DNA of 64,000 nt from Flavobacteriales bacterium (GCA_016705955.1 JADJKO010000006.1:288734-352733); one strand, 5' to 3'; positions 27,327 through 36,351 are shown, counted from the stretch's first letter. A program made the numbers and translations. Notes: generated by a model not told the origin, from the letters alone.

Positions 27327-27728
27327 CTATGCAGGTCGATACTGCTCAAGCCATTCTCGGGCGGACGCTTCCTCCTTGAACACCCGTGCAGGGAAGTGGG
27401 GCGGGAAATAGCTGAAGTACAACTTCCCGATGGTCACACCCATGGCATCGCTCGCGATCAAGGCCAGAGCGATGAGCCCGCTGTGGCCCCGCTCCGGTTC
27501 GAAATGGTCCTTGCTGGTAACCGCAAGGTCGAAGTCGATGCCCTCTGGGAAGAAACTGAGCATGACGTAAGGTCCGTAGCCACCAAGTTCATGACGCACC
27601 AGCCGATTCTCTTCGAATCCCACCCTGTCCAAACTCACGCCGGGCTTGAATCGTTGCTCAATGAACCCGGGCGCGACCAAGGCCATGGTGGCGTTCCGGG
27701 TGTCGATCGTTCGTGCAGTGAATGACAT
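27327..27728 (-). CDS. STAS/SEC14-like (DUF7793-type) hypothetical protein
   Basis: A 133-residue cytoplasmic protein with no signal peptide. The C-terminal third (ALIASDAMGVTIGKLYFSYFPPHFPARVFKEEASAREWLEQY) matches the small single-domain proteins of Bacteroidota often labelled STAS/SEC14 or DUF7793, where a PxxFPxxVFxxEEEAxxWL ending is typical. A similar protein is encoded at 50266-50679. The function is unknown. A perfect -7 box (TAGGTTTG) lies 19 nt upstream, so it is probably transcribed alone. Confidence 0.6.
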   Translation of the reverse strand: MSFTARTIDTRNATMALVAPGFIEQRFKPGVSLDRVGFEENRLVRHELGGYGPYVMLSFFPEGIDFDLAVTSKDHFEPERGHSGLIALALIASDAMGVTIGKLYFSYFPPHFPARVFKEEASAREWLEQYRPA

Positions 27729-27747
27729 GCGCGCAAGGGCAAGATAT

Positions 27748-27755
27748 CAAACCTA
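27748..27755 (-). promoter_or_regulatory. -7 box TAGGTTTG
   Basis: Exact TAnnTTTG match 19 nt before the ATG of the STAS-like gene; no -33 TTG at the expected distance. Confidence 0.45.
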
Positions 27756-27848
27756 CGTCCGGATCCGGCCCATCGGGTTGCGATCGATCCATCCGATCAT
27801 AGCGATCCGTAAACTCGCAGGTCCAAGTTCAACAAATACCCACCGACC

Positions 27849-28616
27849 ATGAGAACACCTTACGCGATGGCATTCCTTTCCTGCTCGCTTGCCTTGACCG
27901 GATCCGCGCAATCCTACTGCAGCCCGACTTTCGCCAATGGCTGCTTCGATTGGCATAGCATCGAGATCATCGCGGGCAGCATCAACTGGACCCCCGGGGC
28001 TGATGACTGCGCGGTATCCGATTACACGTCGTTAAGCACCACTGTCATTGCCGGTTCCGCCATATCCATGCATGTCACCAACGGGGTGTGGTGCGGGTGC
28101 GCGGTCTGGATCGATCTGGACAATAGCTACAGCTTCGAGGATGGTGAGAACCTCTATTACAATTATGTGGGTGGTTCCCCCAGTTACCAGTACGACTTCG
28201 GGGTGACCATCCCCAACGGAACGCCCACCGGGAGCTACCGCATGCGGATCGTTTCGCCGTGGGGAAGCGATGGATTCCAGACGAGCAATGGGAACGGCTT
28301 CGGTTCATGCGGCAGTTTCCAGTACGGCAACTACAACGACTTCACCGTGAACGTGAATGGATCATTGGGTGTGGAGGATGCTGCACATGAAGTCTTCACA
28401 CTTTCACCGAACCCCACCTCGGCGGGTATTACGATTTCCGGAGTCGGGCCGCTTGGCCGGATCACGGTCATGGATTTCCAAGGCCGTGTGGTTGAACAGC
28501 GGCAAGTGCAAAGTGATCGCTTGGTCCTGGATGCTTCGGCGTGGACCAGTGGTGTGTACATGATCCGCGTGAGCAACGCGGAAGGCACACGAATGGAACG
28601 CTTGGTGGTCCAATAG
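27849..28616 (+). CDS. GEVED-domain protein with T9SS sorting domain
   Basis: A 255-residue secreted protein. A signal peptide (MAFLSCSLALTGSAQ) precedes a GEVED-type domain of about 140 residues (CAVWIDLDNSYSFEDGENLYY, YRMRIV, GSFQYGNYNDFTVNV), which is found in many T9SS cargo proteins beside proteases or adhesins. The last 80 residues (FTLSPNPTSAGITISG to MERLVVQ) form a type A sorting domain. There is no catalytic domain, so the protein is short and probably structural or binding. Its stop is only 2 bp from the convergent MDR gene. Confidence 0.88.
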   Translation: MRTPYAMAFLSCSLALTGSAQSYCSPTFANGCFDWHSIEIIAGSINWTPGADDCAVSDYTSLSTTVIAGSAISMHVTNGVWCGCAVWIDLDNSYSFEDGENLYYNYVGGSPSYQYDFGVTIPNGTPTGSYRMRIVSPWGSDGFQTSNGNGFGSCGSFQYGNYNDFTVNVNGSLGVEDAAHEVFTLSPNPTSAGITISGVGPLGRITVMDFQGRVVEQRQVQSDRLVLDASAWTSGVYMIRVSNAEGTRMERLVVQ

Positions 28617-28618
28617 CG

Positions 28619-29635
28619 CTACCACTTCACCACCACCTTTCCCATCGTTCGCCCACTGGCGAGCGCTAGCTGTGCTTCAGGTAATTCACTTGCGGCATAG
28701 GTGGCATGCACATGCGGACGAAGGACGCCGGTCCGGTGCGCCGCGATCACCGCGTGCAAGCATTCGGCAATGACCTCCGGCTTGTGTTCGCTGATGCGGA
28801 GCATATTGATTCCGAGCAAACTCCTGCTGTGGATCATGAGGAAGATCGGCAGCAGGATACCCATGCGCCAAACGAAGCGCAACGTGCCGAACAAGCCGAT
28901 GCCCCCGCGTTCCGCACCGCCGAACAGGACCAGGCGCCCTCCGCTTCCGATCAATGAAAGATCCTGCTTGAAGCTGGTACCACCCACCGCATTGAAGCTG
29001 ACATCGAGGCGATCATCTCCAAGAACGGAACGGATGGTCTGCGCATAGTCCTCAGCACTGCGGTCGATCACGTGCGCTGCACCCATGGCTTTCACAACGG
29101 ACACTTTCTCCTTATTGCCCACAACGGCGAAGACCTCACAGCCGGAGTGGACCGCCAACTGCACCAGCAATTGCCCAACGCCACCGGCCGCGCTGTGTAC
29201 CAGCACGCGTTCTCCTTTCCGCAATGGACAAAGGATCCGCGCTGCGTACCACGCCGTGCATCCTTGCGTGGCCAACGCAGCGGCCTCGCCCAAAGGCATC
29301 CCGTCCGGGATGATCGCACACGCGCGATGGTCCGTGATCGCGAGTTCCGCGTAGCCACCGAAACGCGTCATCGCCACGACTCGTTTGCCGAGGAATTCAT
29401 TCGGTGTTCCTTCTCCACATTGTTCCACGCGACCGACGACTTCATACCCGAGGATGCTCGGCAGCGGAGGTGCTTCGCGGTACAGGCCGCGCGCTGCCAT
29501 CACGTCGGCGTAATTCAAGCCGAAGCCTTCGCAGCGGATCAGTAGTTGTCCTGGACCCGGCTGCGGATCAGGATGATCGCGCAACGCGAAGGCGGCCTTT
29601 GGCTCGCCATGTTTGATAAGGGTCCAAGCGCGCAT
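28619..29635 (-). CDS. Zinc-type MDR oxidoreductase, NADPH:quinone reductase-like
   Basis: 338 residues from the ATG at 29635. This is the medium-chain dehydrogenase/reductase fold: a GroES-like N-terminal domain (FGLNYADVMAARGLYREAPPLPSILGYEVVG) and a Rossmann domain with the NADPH-binding motif HSAAGGVGQLLVQLA at about 140-155. The catalytic and structural zinc cysteines of alcohol dehydrogenases are absent, and the NYADVMAARGLY segment points to the quinone reductase/VAT-1 branch. It should reduce quinones or enones with NADPH. The intergenic stretch before it carries an unusual inverted repeat. Confidence 0.9.
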   Translation of the reverse strand: MRAWTLIKHGEPKAAFALRDHPDPQPGPGQLLIRCEGFGLNYADVMAARGLYREAPPLPSILGYEVVGRVEQCGEGTPNEFLGKRVVAMTRFGGYAELAITDHRACAIIPDGMPLGEAAALATQGCTAWYAARILCPLRKGERVLVHSAAGGVGQLLVQLAVHSGCEVFAVVGNKEKVSVVKAMGAAHVIDRSAEDYAQTIRSVLGDDRLDVSFNAVGGTSFKQDLSLIGSGGRLVLFGGAERGGIGLFGTLRFVWRMGILLPIFLMIHSRSLLGINMLRISEHKPEVIAECLHAVIAAHRTGVLRPHVHATYAASELPEAQLALASGRTMGKVVVKW

Positions 29636-29644
29636 GGAGCTTCG

Positions 29645-29744
29645 TTGTTCGTAGTGAGTGTTGTGCGTTGTTCGGCGGACTCTTCGTTGATATCGACCTT
29701 GGTGTTGCCCTTCAAGTATTCCGAACAACGTTCGACACGAACAA
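29645..29744. repeat. Nested inverted repeat upstream of MDR gene
   Basis: Outer arms TTGTTCGT (29645-29652) and ACGAACAA (29737-29744) and inner arms CGTTGTTCGG (29666-29675) and CCGAACAACG (29721-29730) are perfect complements. The structure fills most of the 114-bp gap between rsmI and the MDR gene. It could form a long-loop RNA hairpin or contain paired operator half-sites. Confidence 0.5.
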
Positions 29745-29749
29745 CCACG

Positions 29750-30436
29750 TTACTCGGAACCACCAATGACCACCACGAATTCCCCGCGCGGTTCGTGCGT
29801 CGTGAAATGTGTGACGAGTTCCGTCAATGTTCCGCGCACCGTCTCTTCATGCAACTTGCTCAACTCACGAGAAACACTTGCGCGACGTTCTCCGCTGAAG
29901 ACCTCCACGAATTCCTTCAATGCTCGCAGGATCCGGTGCGGACTCTCGTAGAAGACCATTGTTCGCTCTTCCGATCGCAACGCTTCCAAGCGCGTCCTTC
30001 GCCCTTTCTTCGGTGGAAGGAATCCTTCGAAGGTGAAGCGATCACATGGAAGTCCGCTCACCACCAACGCGGGAACGAAAGCGGTTGCGCCGGGAAGACA
30101 TTCCACGGCGATGCCGGCCTGCAACGCAGCGCGCACGAGAAGGAATCCGGGGTCGCTCACGCCGGGTGTGCCCGCATCCGTCACCAGCGCAAAGCGCTCG
30201 CCGTTGGTGAGACGCTGAACCAGCTGATCCACCATGCGGTGCTCGTTGTTCGTGTGGAAGCTGATCATCGGTCTGCTGATCCCCAAGTGCTGCAACAGTC
30301 GGCCGCTCACGCGCGTGTCCTCGGCGATCACCGCATCCATTTCACCAAGCACTTTCACCGCCCGGAGGGTAATGTCGTCCAAGTTCCCGACCGGAGTGGG
30401 TACAAGGACCAACGGAGCCTTGGAGGAACCGCTCAC
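29750..30436 (-). CDS. rsmI: 16S rRNA (cytidine-1402-2'-O)-methyltransferase
   Basis: 228 residues starting at the GTG at 30436, which overlaps the M28 peptidase stop (GTGA); the frame is open upstream but lies inside the peptidase gene. RsmI methylates the 2'-hydroxyl of C1402 in the decoding centre of the small ribosomal subunit, using S-adenosylmethionine. Family motifs are LVPTPVGNLDDITLRAVKVL, AEDTRVSGRLL, DAGTPGVSDPG and GEFVVVIGG. The length is that of the core methylase, without the extra C-terminal domain of the E. coli enzyme. Confidence 0.95.
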   Translation of the reverse strand: MSGSSKAPLVLVPTPVGNLDDITLRAVKVLGEMDAVIAEDTRVSGRLLQHLGISRPMISFHTNNEHRMVDQLVQRLTNGERFALVTDAGTPGVSDPGFLLVRAALQAGIAVECLPGATAFVPALVVSGLPCDRFTFEGFLPPKKGRRTRLEALRSEERTMVFYESPHRILRALKEFVEVFSGERRASVSRELSKLHEETVRGTLTELVTHFTTHEPRGEFVVVIGGSE

Positions 30437-31704
30437 TTCCACGTCGTGATGAAGTCGCGCAACAACGCGTGAAGGTCCGCGAACTCCGTCAACGGCAAGG
30501 TCGCGCTGCGATCCAGCACATCGTGGTAATACGCCACGCCGCCAAGTGTGTAGATGAAGATCGCGGGCACACCACGCTGCACGAACGGACAGTGATCGCT
30601 GTTGCACGATGGACCTCTCGCCTTCACTTCCTTCAAGTAGCCCTTCGTTGCATTGATCGCCACCAGCTGGTCGTACGCCTTCTGTTGCGCGGTCGCGTTC
30701 ACCACCATGATGCCGTCATCGCCGGTGCCGAGGATGTCGAGGTTCACCATCATGCGCACATCCTTCCACGCGATCGGCCGATCCGTCACGCACCATTCAC
30801 TGCCCACCAATCCGGCTTCCTCTCCCGCAAAGGCGACGAAGAGCAGATTGTGTTTCGGTGTGTTCTTCTTCTGCCCGAAATATTCCGCGAGGCTTAACAG
30901 CATGGCCGTGCCGCTGGCGTTGTCGTTGGCTCCGGGGAACAGGGCATCCGGCCCCATCTCGCCGAGGTGATCGTAGTGTGCACCTACTACGATCCACTTC
31001 TTGCTCTTGCCCTTCACCATGCCCATCACATTGCGTGCGGGATGCCGGGAAAGCAATTTGTTGCGCACCTCCAGATCCACGGTGAGAGAGCTGTCGGTGA
31101 GCGCATCACCGGTCACTTCGATCAACGGGAAGGGCTCCGCGTCCTGTGCTACGCTCCATGTCAACTTGCCGGTCGACTTCAACACCGGTCCGTAGTGCAT
31201 GAGGTCGCGCTCCCAATCTTGGTACAAGCGAAGGGTGTCGGCGCTCTTTGTTGTGGTCCAATGCACGCATGCGGCTTTCCCGCTGATCACACCCATGGTC
31301 ATGCGCTTGCGTTCCGGCGAGGCGAGATCCGCCGGGGTGATGTGTACGATGCCGTACGTGCCGCTCGCCTTTCCGCTGGCTGGATCCACGAGGAAGTCGA
31401 TCCCCGGCACCAAGCGTCTGCCATCGATCCGGACGGTCACGCTATCCGGAAAGCTGTTCACATTGAACTGGAAGGGTTCGAAGAAATCCTGCTTCATCGG
31501 TTTCAAGCCGAACGCTTCGAACTTCTTCGCAAGCCATGCGCTGGCGATCATGTCGCCATCCTTCACATAACCGCGACCGTGGAAAGCGGGGGAGGTGAGC
31601 GTATCCAACCAGCCGCGTGCGCGGGATGTGATGATCGCTGGGTCTTGCGCACATGTGCTTGCCGCGAGTATCAGCGCGATCGATCCAAGAACCACTCGCC
31701 TCAT
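30433..31704 (-). CDS. M28 family metallopeptidase
   Basis: A 423-residue exported aminopeptidase-type enzyme with signal peptide (MRRVVLGSIALILAASTCAQ). The catalytic half shows the M28 two-zinc set in order: GAHYDHLG, GANDNASG, FAGEEAGLVGS, NLDILG and the late His in YYHDVLD. A protease-associated-like insert lies between residues about 100 and 230. It probably trims peptides in the periplasm. It overlaps the hypothetical gene upstream (ATGA) and rsmI downstream (GTGA), giving a three-gene operon. Confidence 0.93.
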   Translation of the reverse strand: MRRVVLGSIALILAASTCAQDPAIITSRARGWLDTLTSPAFHGRGYVKDGDMIASAWLAKKFEAFGLKPMKQDFFEPFQFNVNSFPDSVTVRIDGRRLVPGIDFLVDPASGKASGTYGIVHITPADLASPERKRMTMGVISGKAACVHWTTTKSADTLRLYQDWERDLMHYGPVLKSTGKLTWSVAQDAEPFPLIEVTGDALTDSSLTVDLEVRNKLLSRHPARNVMGMVKGKSKKWIVVGAHYDHLGEMGPDALFPGANDNASGTAMLLSLAEYFGQKKNTPKHNLLFVAFAGEEAGLVGSEWCVTDRPIAWKDVRMMVNLDILGTGDDGIMVVNATAQQKAYDQLVAINATKGYLKEVKARGPSCNSDHCPFVQRGVPAIFIYTLGGVAYYHDVLDRSATLPLTEFADLHALLRDFITTWK

Positions 31705-32411
31705 GCGAAACGGCGTTGGAGCAATTCTGAAAAGCTGGTCAACGCATCGCCATCCGCTGGCTTCTTCAGTTTGGACAACACCTCGCCGTCGAGGTAGGTG
31801 CGCGCATCCTCCATGCTGTCGGCGCTGTTCAATAGAGCAATGCTTTGCTCGTACGCGCCCTTGTCGCCACTGAAGAGTTCCTTGGTGAACCAGAACTTGT
31901 CGCTCAAGGAGATCGCCTTGGCCAGGTCGCTGATCCGGGAGTGTTCCATCTTCTCCGCGATGGACGGTACAGCCTTCGCTGCGGCCGCTTCCTTCAAATA
32001 TTCACTGGCCGTCTTCGCCATCGGGGTGTCATCCTTCTCATTGTCCTCGATCGCCTCGATCAAGGTCGTTTGCCGTGGAGCTTCACTGGGTCGCGTGTCC
32101 AAGCGGATCACCGGTTGGTCCGGCGCAGGTGCCGGCGGTGGGGCAGGAGCTGGTGTTGGCACGGACGCTTTCGGCTGTTCGACCTCCTTCGGCTTCTCGG
32201 CCTTTACGGGTGGTGCGGAAGGTTCTTTCGCCACCGAACCCTCGCGTGCTTTGTGGCGGAGCACCACGAGGCGTTCGTAGAATTCACGGGCATTCTCGCA
32301 GGCGGTGTCGAGGTCGCCTTTGACCAGATTGCCGGACCGCAGATCTTCTTCGGCCTTCTGTAGTGCGGACACCAGATCTTGCATGGTGAGGTATGCCTTG
32401 TCGTTGCTCAT
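31701..32411 (-). CDS. Conserved hypothetical protein with Pro-rich linker
   Basis: A 236-residue soluble protein without signal peptide. Residues 1-60 form helices (LVSALQKAEEDLRSGNL, ACENAREFYERLVVL), about 65-105 is a Pro/Ala/Lys-rich linker, and the C-terminal 120 residues are helical (ISLSDKFWFTKELFSGDKGAYEQSIALLN, FSELLQRRF). The C-terminal part resembles small helical domains often found as hypothetical proteins in Bacteroidota; I cannot assign a function. It is the first gene of the unit with the M28 peptidase and rsmI and is divergent from tdk. Confidence 0.7.
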   Translation of the reverse strand: MSNDKAYLTMQDLVSALQKAEEDLRSGNLVKGDLDTACENAREFYERLVVLRHKAREGSVAKEPSAPPVKAEKPKEVEQPKASVPTPAPAPPPAPAPDQPVIRLDTRPSEAPRQTTLIEAIEDNEKDDTPMAKTASEYLKEAAAAKAVPSIAEKMEHSRISDLAKAISLSDKFWFTKELFSGDKGAYEQSIALLNSADSMEDARTYLDGEVLSKLKKPADGDALTSFSELLQRRFA

Positions 32412-32451
32412 GGGCGGTGGAACGTTGCCGATGGTCCCGCACGAAGATCCC

Positions 32452-32459
32452 TATTTTCG
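32452..32459 (+). promoter_or_regulatory. -7 box TATTTTCG
   Basis: One of several TAnTTTCG elements in this window; it lies 51 nt before the tdk ATG. Confidence 0.4.
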
Positions 32460-32510
32460 CCGCACCTGCAAAACGGCGCCCTCGGCTGCTCTTGCTTCCA
32501 CCACCGTACC

Positions 32511-33107
32511 ATGTTCCTGGAGCACACCGGCAGCCGCAGTTCCCGCAAGGGTTGGATCGAAGTGGTCTGCGGCAGCATGTTCTCCGGAAAGACCGAGGAA
32601 TTGATCCGAAGATTGCGTCGTGCCGAGTTCGCGAAACAGAAGGTGGAGATCTTCAAACCCGGAGTGGATACACGCTATGATGAAGCGAACGTGGTGAGCC
32701 ACGAAGGCAACACCATCCGCAGTACACCTGTGCCCAACAGTAGCAACTTGCTTCTGCTCGCGGGCGATATCGAAGTGGTCGGTGTGGATGAGGCACAGTT
32801 CTTCGACGATGGCCTGCCGCACGTGTGCGTGCAACTCGCACGGCAAGGTGTGCGCGTGATCGTGGCGGGACTCGACATGGATTTCCTCGGTCGGCCATTC
32901 GGACCCATGCCGCAACTGATGGCGATCGCGGAGTACGTGACGAAGGTGCATGCCATCTGCATGCGGTGTGGTGAACTCGCCACCTTCAGCCACAGGATCA
33001 GCGCAAGCGAGGTATTGGTCCAGCTCGGCGAGAAGGACGCCTACGAACCCTTGTGTCGCACGTGCTTTGAACGTGCGCGTGGAACCATGGAACCTACCAG
33101 CCGATGA
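32511..33107 (+). CDS. tdk: Thymidine kinase
   Basis: 198 residues from the ATG at 32511; a longer open frame to the left overlaps the divergent gene and is not used. It phosphorylates thymidine with ATP in the salvage pathway. A P-loop GSMFSGKT at residues 21-28, the catalytic Glu in VDEAQFFDD and the C-terminal zinc ribbon with two CxxC pairs (CMRCG and CRTC) define the type II family. The stop overlaps the murF-alr start (ATGA), a neighbourhood familiar in Bacteroidota. Confidence 0.96.
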   Translation: MFLEHTGSRSSRKGWIEVVCGSMFSGKTEELIRRLRRAEFAKQKVEIFKPGVDTRYDEANVVSHEGNTIRSTPVPNSSNLLLLAGDIEVVGVDEAQFFDDGLPHVCVQLARQGVRVIVAGLDMDFLGRPFGPMPQLMAIAEYVTKVHAICMRCGELATFSHRISASEVLVQLGEKDAYEPLCRTCFERARGTMEPTSR

Positions 33108-35548
33108 GCCATCCGCTCAGTGCCATTGCAAAGGCCGTTGGTGGTGTGCTGTCCGGCAGTGATGCCGATATCGCGCACCTCTCCATTGATTCGCGCCAAG
33201 CCTTTTCACCGGATGACACCTTGTTCATCGCGCTGCATGGTGATCGGCATGATGGCCATCATTACATCGCTGATCTCGTGGCGCGGGGCATGCGCAACTT
33301 CCTCGTGTCGAAGGATCCGGATCCCGTGCTGGTCGGCCGGGCGAACTTCATTCGCGTATCCGACACGCTCGCGGCCTTGCAACAACTCGCCGCGTGGCAT
33401 CGCTCGCATTTCAACTATCCCGTCATCGGCATCACCGGCAGCAACGGCAAGACCATTGTAAAGGAGTGGCTTGCCCGGATGCTCGGCCACGAGGAGCGCA
33501 TTGTGCGCAGCCCCGGCAGTTGGAACAGCCAAGTGGGCGTTCCTCTCAGCGTGTGGCAAATGGGTCCGGAGCACACGCTCGGGATCTTCGAGGCAGGCAT
33601 CAGCAAGCCCGGCGAGATGGTGAAGCTGGAGCGGATCATCGCGCCGACCATCGGTGTGCTCACCCATCTTGGTGATGCGCACGACGAAGGCTTCGCCGGG
33701 GACCGCGCCGTGAAAGCCAAGGAGAAGGCCGTGCTCTTCCGCCGCGCCAATGTGTTGATCCATCACGCGGATGATGACGCGCCGGGGACCCCCGACGCTG
33801 ATCGACACACGATCGCCACGGATGATCCGAAGGCGTTCATCAATGTCTTCGCGAAACATGTGGCGGGCGATCCGTGCGCATTGGAGCTGATCCATGGCGG
33901 CGCGAAGAAGTCCTTCCTCATTCCGTTCAGTGATAGTGCCAGTATCGAGAACGCGCTGACCTGTATCGCGGTCCTGCTCCACTTCGGTCGCTCTGCGGAA
34001 TGGATCAACGAACGCCTCGCCCTGCTCACGCCGGTGGACATGCGCTTGCGCACCATGCAAGGTGTCCATGGCACCACCCTGATCGACGATAGCTATAGCA
34101 ACGACCAGACATCGCTCACCGCTGCGCTCGACCATTTGCACCGCATAGCGCACGGTCGGGAGCAGGTGGTGGTGCTGAGTGATATCACCGAGAGCGGCAA
34201 GCCCACAGGGATCCTCTATGCGGAAGTCGCTCAGGCCCTTGCGCGCGCCGGTGTCACGCGGATCATCGGCGTGGGGTCTGCCATCGGTGCGCAGCGCGCG
34301 CTCTTCCCCCAAGGGTCCTGCTTTCACGCGGATACTTCAACGGTGTTGAAGGAGGAGGATCCAAAGGAGTTCGCAGGTGCGGTGGTGCTGATCAAAGGCG
34401 CGCGCACATTCGCACTTGAACGCGTGGTGGAACGTTGGCAGCAACAAGTGCATGGCACCGAACTGGAGATCGATCTGGACGCGATCCGCCATAATCTGAA
34501 TCACTACCGTGCGCTGGTAGGGAGTGGTGTACGGACGATGGCCATGATCAAAGCCTTCGGTTACGGCACCGGGGCGATCGAACTCGCCCGTCTCTTCGCG
34601 CATGAGCAGGTGCATTACTTGGGTGTGGCCTATGCCGATGAAGGCATCGAACTCCGGCAGCACGGGATCACCACTCCGATCATGGTCATGAACCCGGAGC
34701 CGGTGGCCATCGGCACCTTGCATCGCTTCGATCTCGAACCCGAGGTCTTCGATCAGGCATCGCTTCGAGCGATCATCGACTACCATGCATCCGCAGGAAG
34801 TTCCCCGCCCATTCATCTCAAGCTGGACACCGGCATGCACCGCTTGGGCTTCACCGAGGAGGAGCTTCCGGAATTACTTGCTACACTGCGTAGTGAGCCG
34901 GATATCACGGTCGCATCGATCCTTTCACACCTCGTGGCCGGCGGCGCGCCACACCACGACGAATTCACCCGCGTGCAGATCGCCTCGTTCGAACGCATGG
35001 CCTTCGCTATTTCTGAAGTCCTTGGCCATCGTCCGTTGTGGCACATGGCCAACTCCGCCGCCATCACGCGTTGGCCATCGGCGCACTTCGATATGGTGCG
35101 TCTCGGTATCGGCATGCACGGCATCGGCGTGGATGCGCTGGAGACCGCTGCGCTGCGCCCATCGACAGCATTGCGAACAGTGCTCGCGCAAGTGAAGACC
35201 GTTCGTGCTGGATCCACGATCGGATACGATCGCGCGGGCAAGGTCGAAGGCGATCGCATCATCGCCACGCTCCCCATTGGTTACGCCGATGGTCTCTCAC
35301 GCCGACTCGGCAACGGAGTCGGCCGCGTATGGATCGGGGACAACCCCGCACCCATCATCGGCAACGTGTGCATGGACATGTGCATGGTGGATGTCACCGG
35401 CATCGCATGCAAAGTGGGCGATGTCGCCGTGCTCTTCAACGGCACGTACGCCATCACTGAACTCGCTCGCGACATGGGCACCATTCCATACGAGGTACTC
35501 ACCAGCATTTCACAACGTGTAAAGAGGGTGTACGTGCAGGGAGGTTGA
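33104..35548 (+). CDS. Fused MurF ligase / alanine racemase
   Basis: An 814-residue fusion. Residues 1-445 are UDP-N-acetylmuramoyl-tripeptide:D-alanyl-D-alanine ligase, with ATP loop GITGSNGKTIVKEW near residue 110. Residues about 450-814 are a PLP alanine racemase with the PLP lysine Lys483 (MAMIKAFGYG) and catalytic Tyr708 (TIGYDRAG). The second half makes D-alanine and the first adds the D-Ala-D-Ala dipeptide to the peptidoglycan precursor. In such Bacteroidota fusions the MurF half is often suspected to be secondary to a stand-alone MurF; its P-loop here is intact. It is translationally coupled to tdk. Confidence 0.95.
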   Translation: MSHPLSAIAKAVGGVLSGSDADIAHLSIDSRQAFSPDDTLFIALHGDRHDGHHYIADLVARGMRNFLVSKDPDPVLVGRANFIRVSDTLAALQQLAAWHRSHFNYPVIGITGSNGKTIVKEWLARMLGHEERIVRSPGSWNSQVGVPLSVWQMGPEHTLGIFEAGISKPGEMVKLERIIAPTIGVLTHLGDAHDEGFAGDRAVKAKEKAVLFRRANVLIHHADDDAPGTPDADRHTIATDDPKAFINVFAKHVAGDPCALELIHGGAKKSFLIPFSDSASIENALTCIAVLLHFGRSAEWINERLALLTPVDMRLRTMQGVHGTTLIDDSYSNDQTSLTAALDHLHRIAHGREQVVVLSDITESGKPTGILYAEVAQALARAGVTRIIGVGSAIGAQRALFPQGSCFHADTSTVLKEEDPKEFAGAVVLIKGARTFALERVVERWQQQVHGTELEIDLDAIRHNLNHYRALVGSGVRTMAMIKAFGYGTGAIELARLFAHEQVHYLGVAYADEGIELRQHGITTPIMVMNPEPVAIGTLHRFDLEPEVFDQASLRAIIDYHASAGSSPPIHLKLDTGMHRLGFTEEELPELLATLRSEPDITVASILSHLVAGGAPHHDEFTRVQIASFERMAFAISEVLGHRPLWHMANSAAITRWPSAHFDMVRLGIGMHGIGVDALETAALRPSTALRTVLAQVKTVRAGSTIGYDRAGKVEGDRIIATLPIGYADGLSRRLGNGVGRVWIGDNPAPIIGNVCMDMCMVDVTGIACKVGDVAVLFNGTYAITELARDMGTIPYEVLTSISQRVKRVYVQGG

Positions 35549-35573
35549 ACGTCCTTGGACGGTCGGTTCCGGT

Positions 35574-35581
35574 TAATTTCG
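35574..35581 (+). promoter_or_regulatory. -7 box TAATTTCG, leaderless spacing
   Basis: Four bases separate this box from the ATG of the HepT-like gene at 35586, so the transcript would have little or no 5' leader. Confidence 0.5.
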
Positions 35582-35585
35582 CTCC

Positions 35586-35981
35586 ATGGCCGAACGCACG
35601 TTGTTGCTCGCTCCATTGCGCAAGGCATTGGCATCCCTTGATGCCGCGCTCGCCGTTACGCACCCGAATGATCTAACACGCAATGGTGCCATCCAACGCT
35701 TCGAGTACACCTATGAGTTCTGCTGGAAGCTCATGAAGCGTCACTTGGAATGGACCGGCACGCTCGACAGCTATCGCCTCAGCAAGAAGGACATCTTTCG
35801 TCAAGCGGTACGCGGCGGGTTGATCTCCGATCCTGAGCGGTGGTTCCTGCATCACGAGGCACGGAACGAGAGCACGCACGCTTACGACGAGAACGTCGCC
35901 GCCAAGGTCTTCGGCAACATCGGCGCTTTCGCCAAGGACGCACATGAGTTGTTGGAGAACCTTACACGCTACCATGCTTGA
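35586..35981 (+). CDS. HepT-like toxin (HI0074 family nucleotidyltransferase partner)
   Basis: A 131-residue all-helical protein. RNESTHAY at residues 93-100 is an exact Rx4HxY motif, the RNase active-site motif of HepT toxins. RFEYTYEFCWKLMKRHLEW and KKDIFRQAVRGGLI match the HI0074/HepT family. The partner nucleotidyltransferase follows with an 8-bp overlap, the usual arrangement. HepT cleaves RNA unless the partner modifies the Tyr of the motif. The alternative label, nucleotidyltransferase substrate-binding protein, refers to the same family. Confidence 0.9.
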   Translation: MAERTLLLAPLRKALASLDAALAVTHPNDLTRNGAIQRFEYTYEFCWKLMKRHLEWTGTLDSYRLSKKDIFRQAVRGGLISDPERWFLHHEARNESTHAYDENVAAKVFGNIGAFAKDAHELLENLTRYHA

Positions 35982-36267
35982 TCTGGAACCCCGTCACTTG
36001 GCGATCGTCCGCGCGATCCTGCATCGCAATCTGCCAGGGGCGCAGAGCTTCGCATTTGGATCACGTGCAATTGGTCATGCAAAGCGGTTCAGCGATCTTG
36101 ACATCGCTGTTCGGGCTGACGCTCCGCTCGATCTGCGTCAGCTTGGCGATCTGCGCGAGGAGTTCTCTGAGAGCGATATGCCTATGCTCGTGGACGTGAT
36201 CGACCTCCGTAGCATTTCAACGGAATTCGCGGAATCGATCAGCGCGAGTCTCGTCCCGTTGGGTTGA
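35974..36267 (+). CDS. MntA-like nucleotidyltransferase antitoxin
   Basis: 97 residues from the ATG at 35974, eight bases inside the end of the toxin gene. It is a minimal nucleotidyltransferase: GS at residues 29-30, ten residues, then DLD at 41-43, an exact GSx10DxD motif. MntA antitoxins transfer AMP to the tyrosine of HepT and so silence the toxin. The active site is complete, so the pair looks functional. A TonB receptor gene converges from the right. Confidence 0.9.
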   Translation: MLDLEPRHLAIVRAILHRNLPGAQSFAFGSRAIGHAKRFSDLDIAVRADAPLDLRQLGDLREEFSESDMPMLVDVIDLRSISTEFAESISASLVPLG

Positions 36268-36351
36268 TCCGATCCGGCCTCCGACCGGTTGCCTGTCCAC
36301 GTTCATCCTCGCCTTGCGAGGCCTTGCGAAGCGATGCGGCTGGCATTCCCC

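Noticed and set aside
33206..34327. Long minus-strand open frame opposite murF-alr
   Set aside because: The opposite strand has intact MurF motifs; this frame has none.
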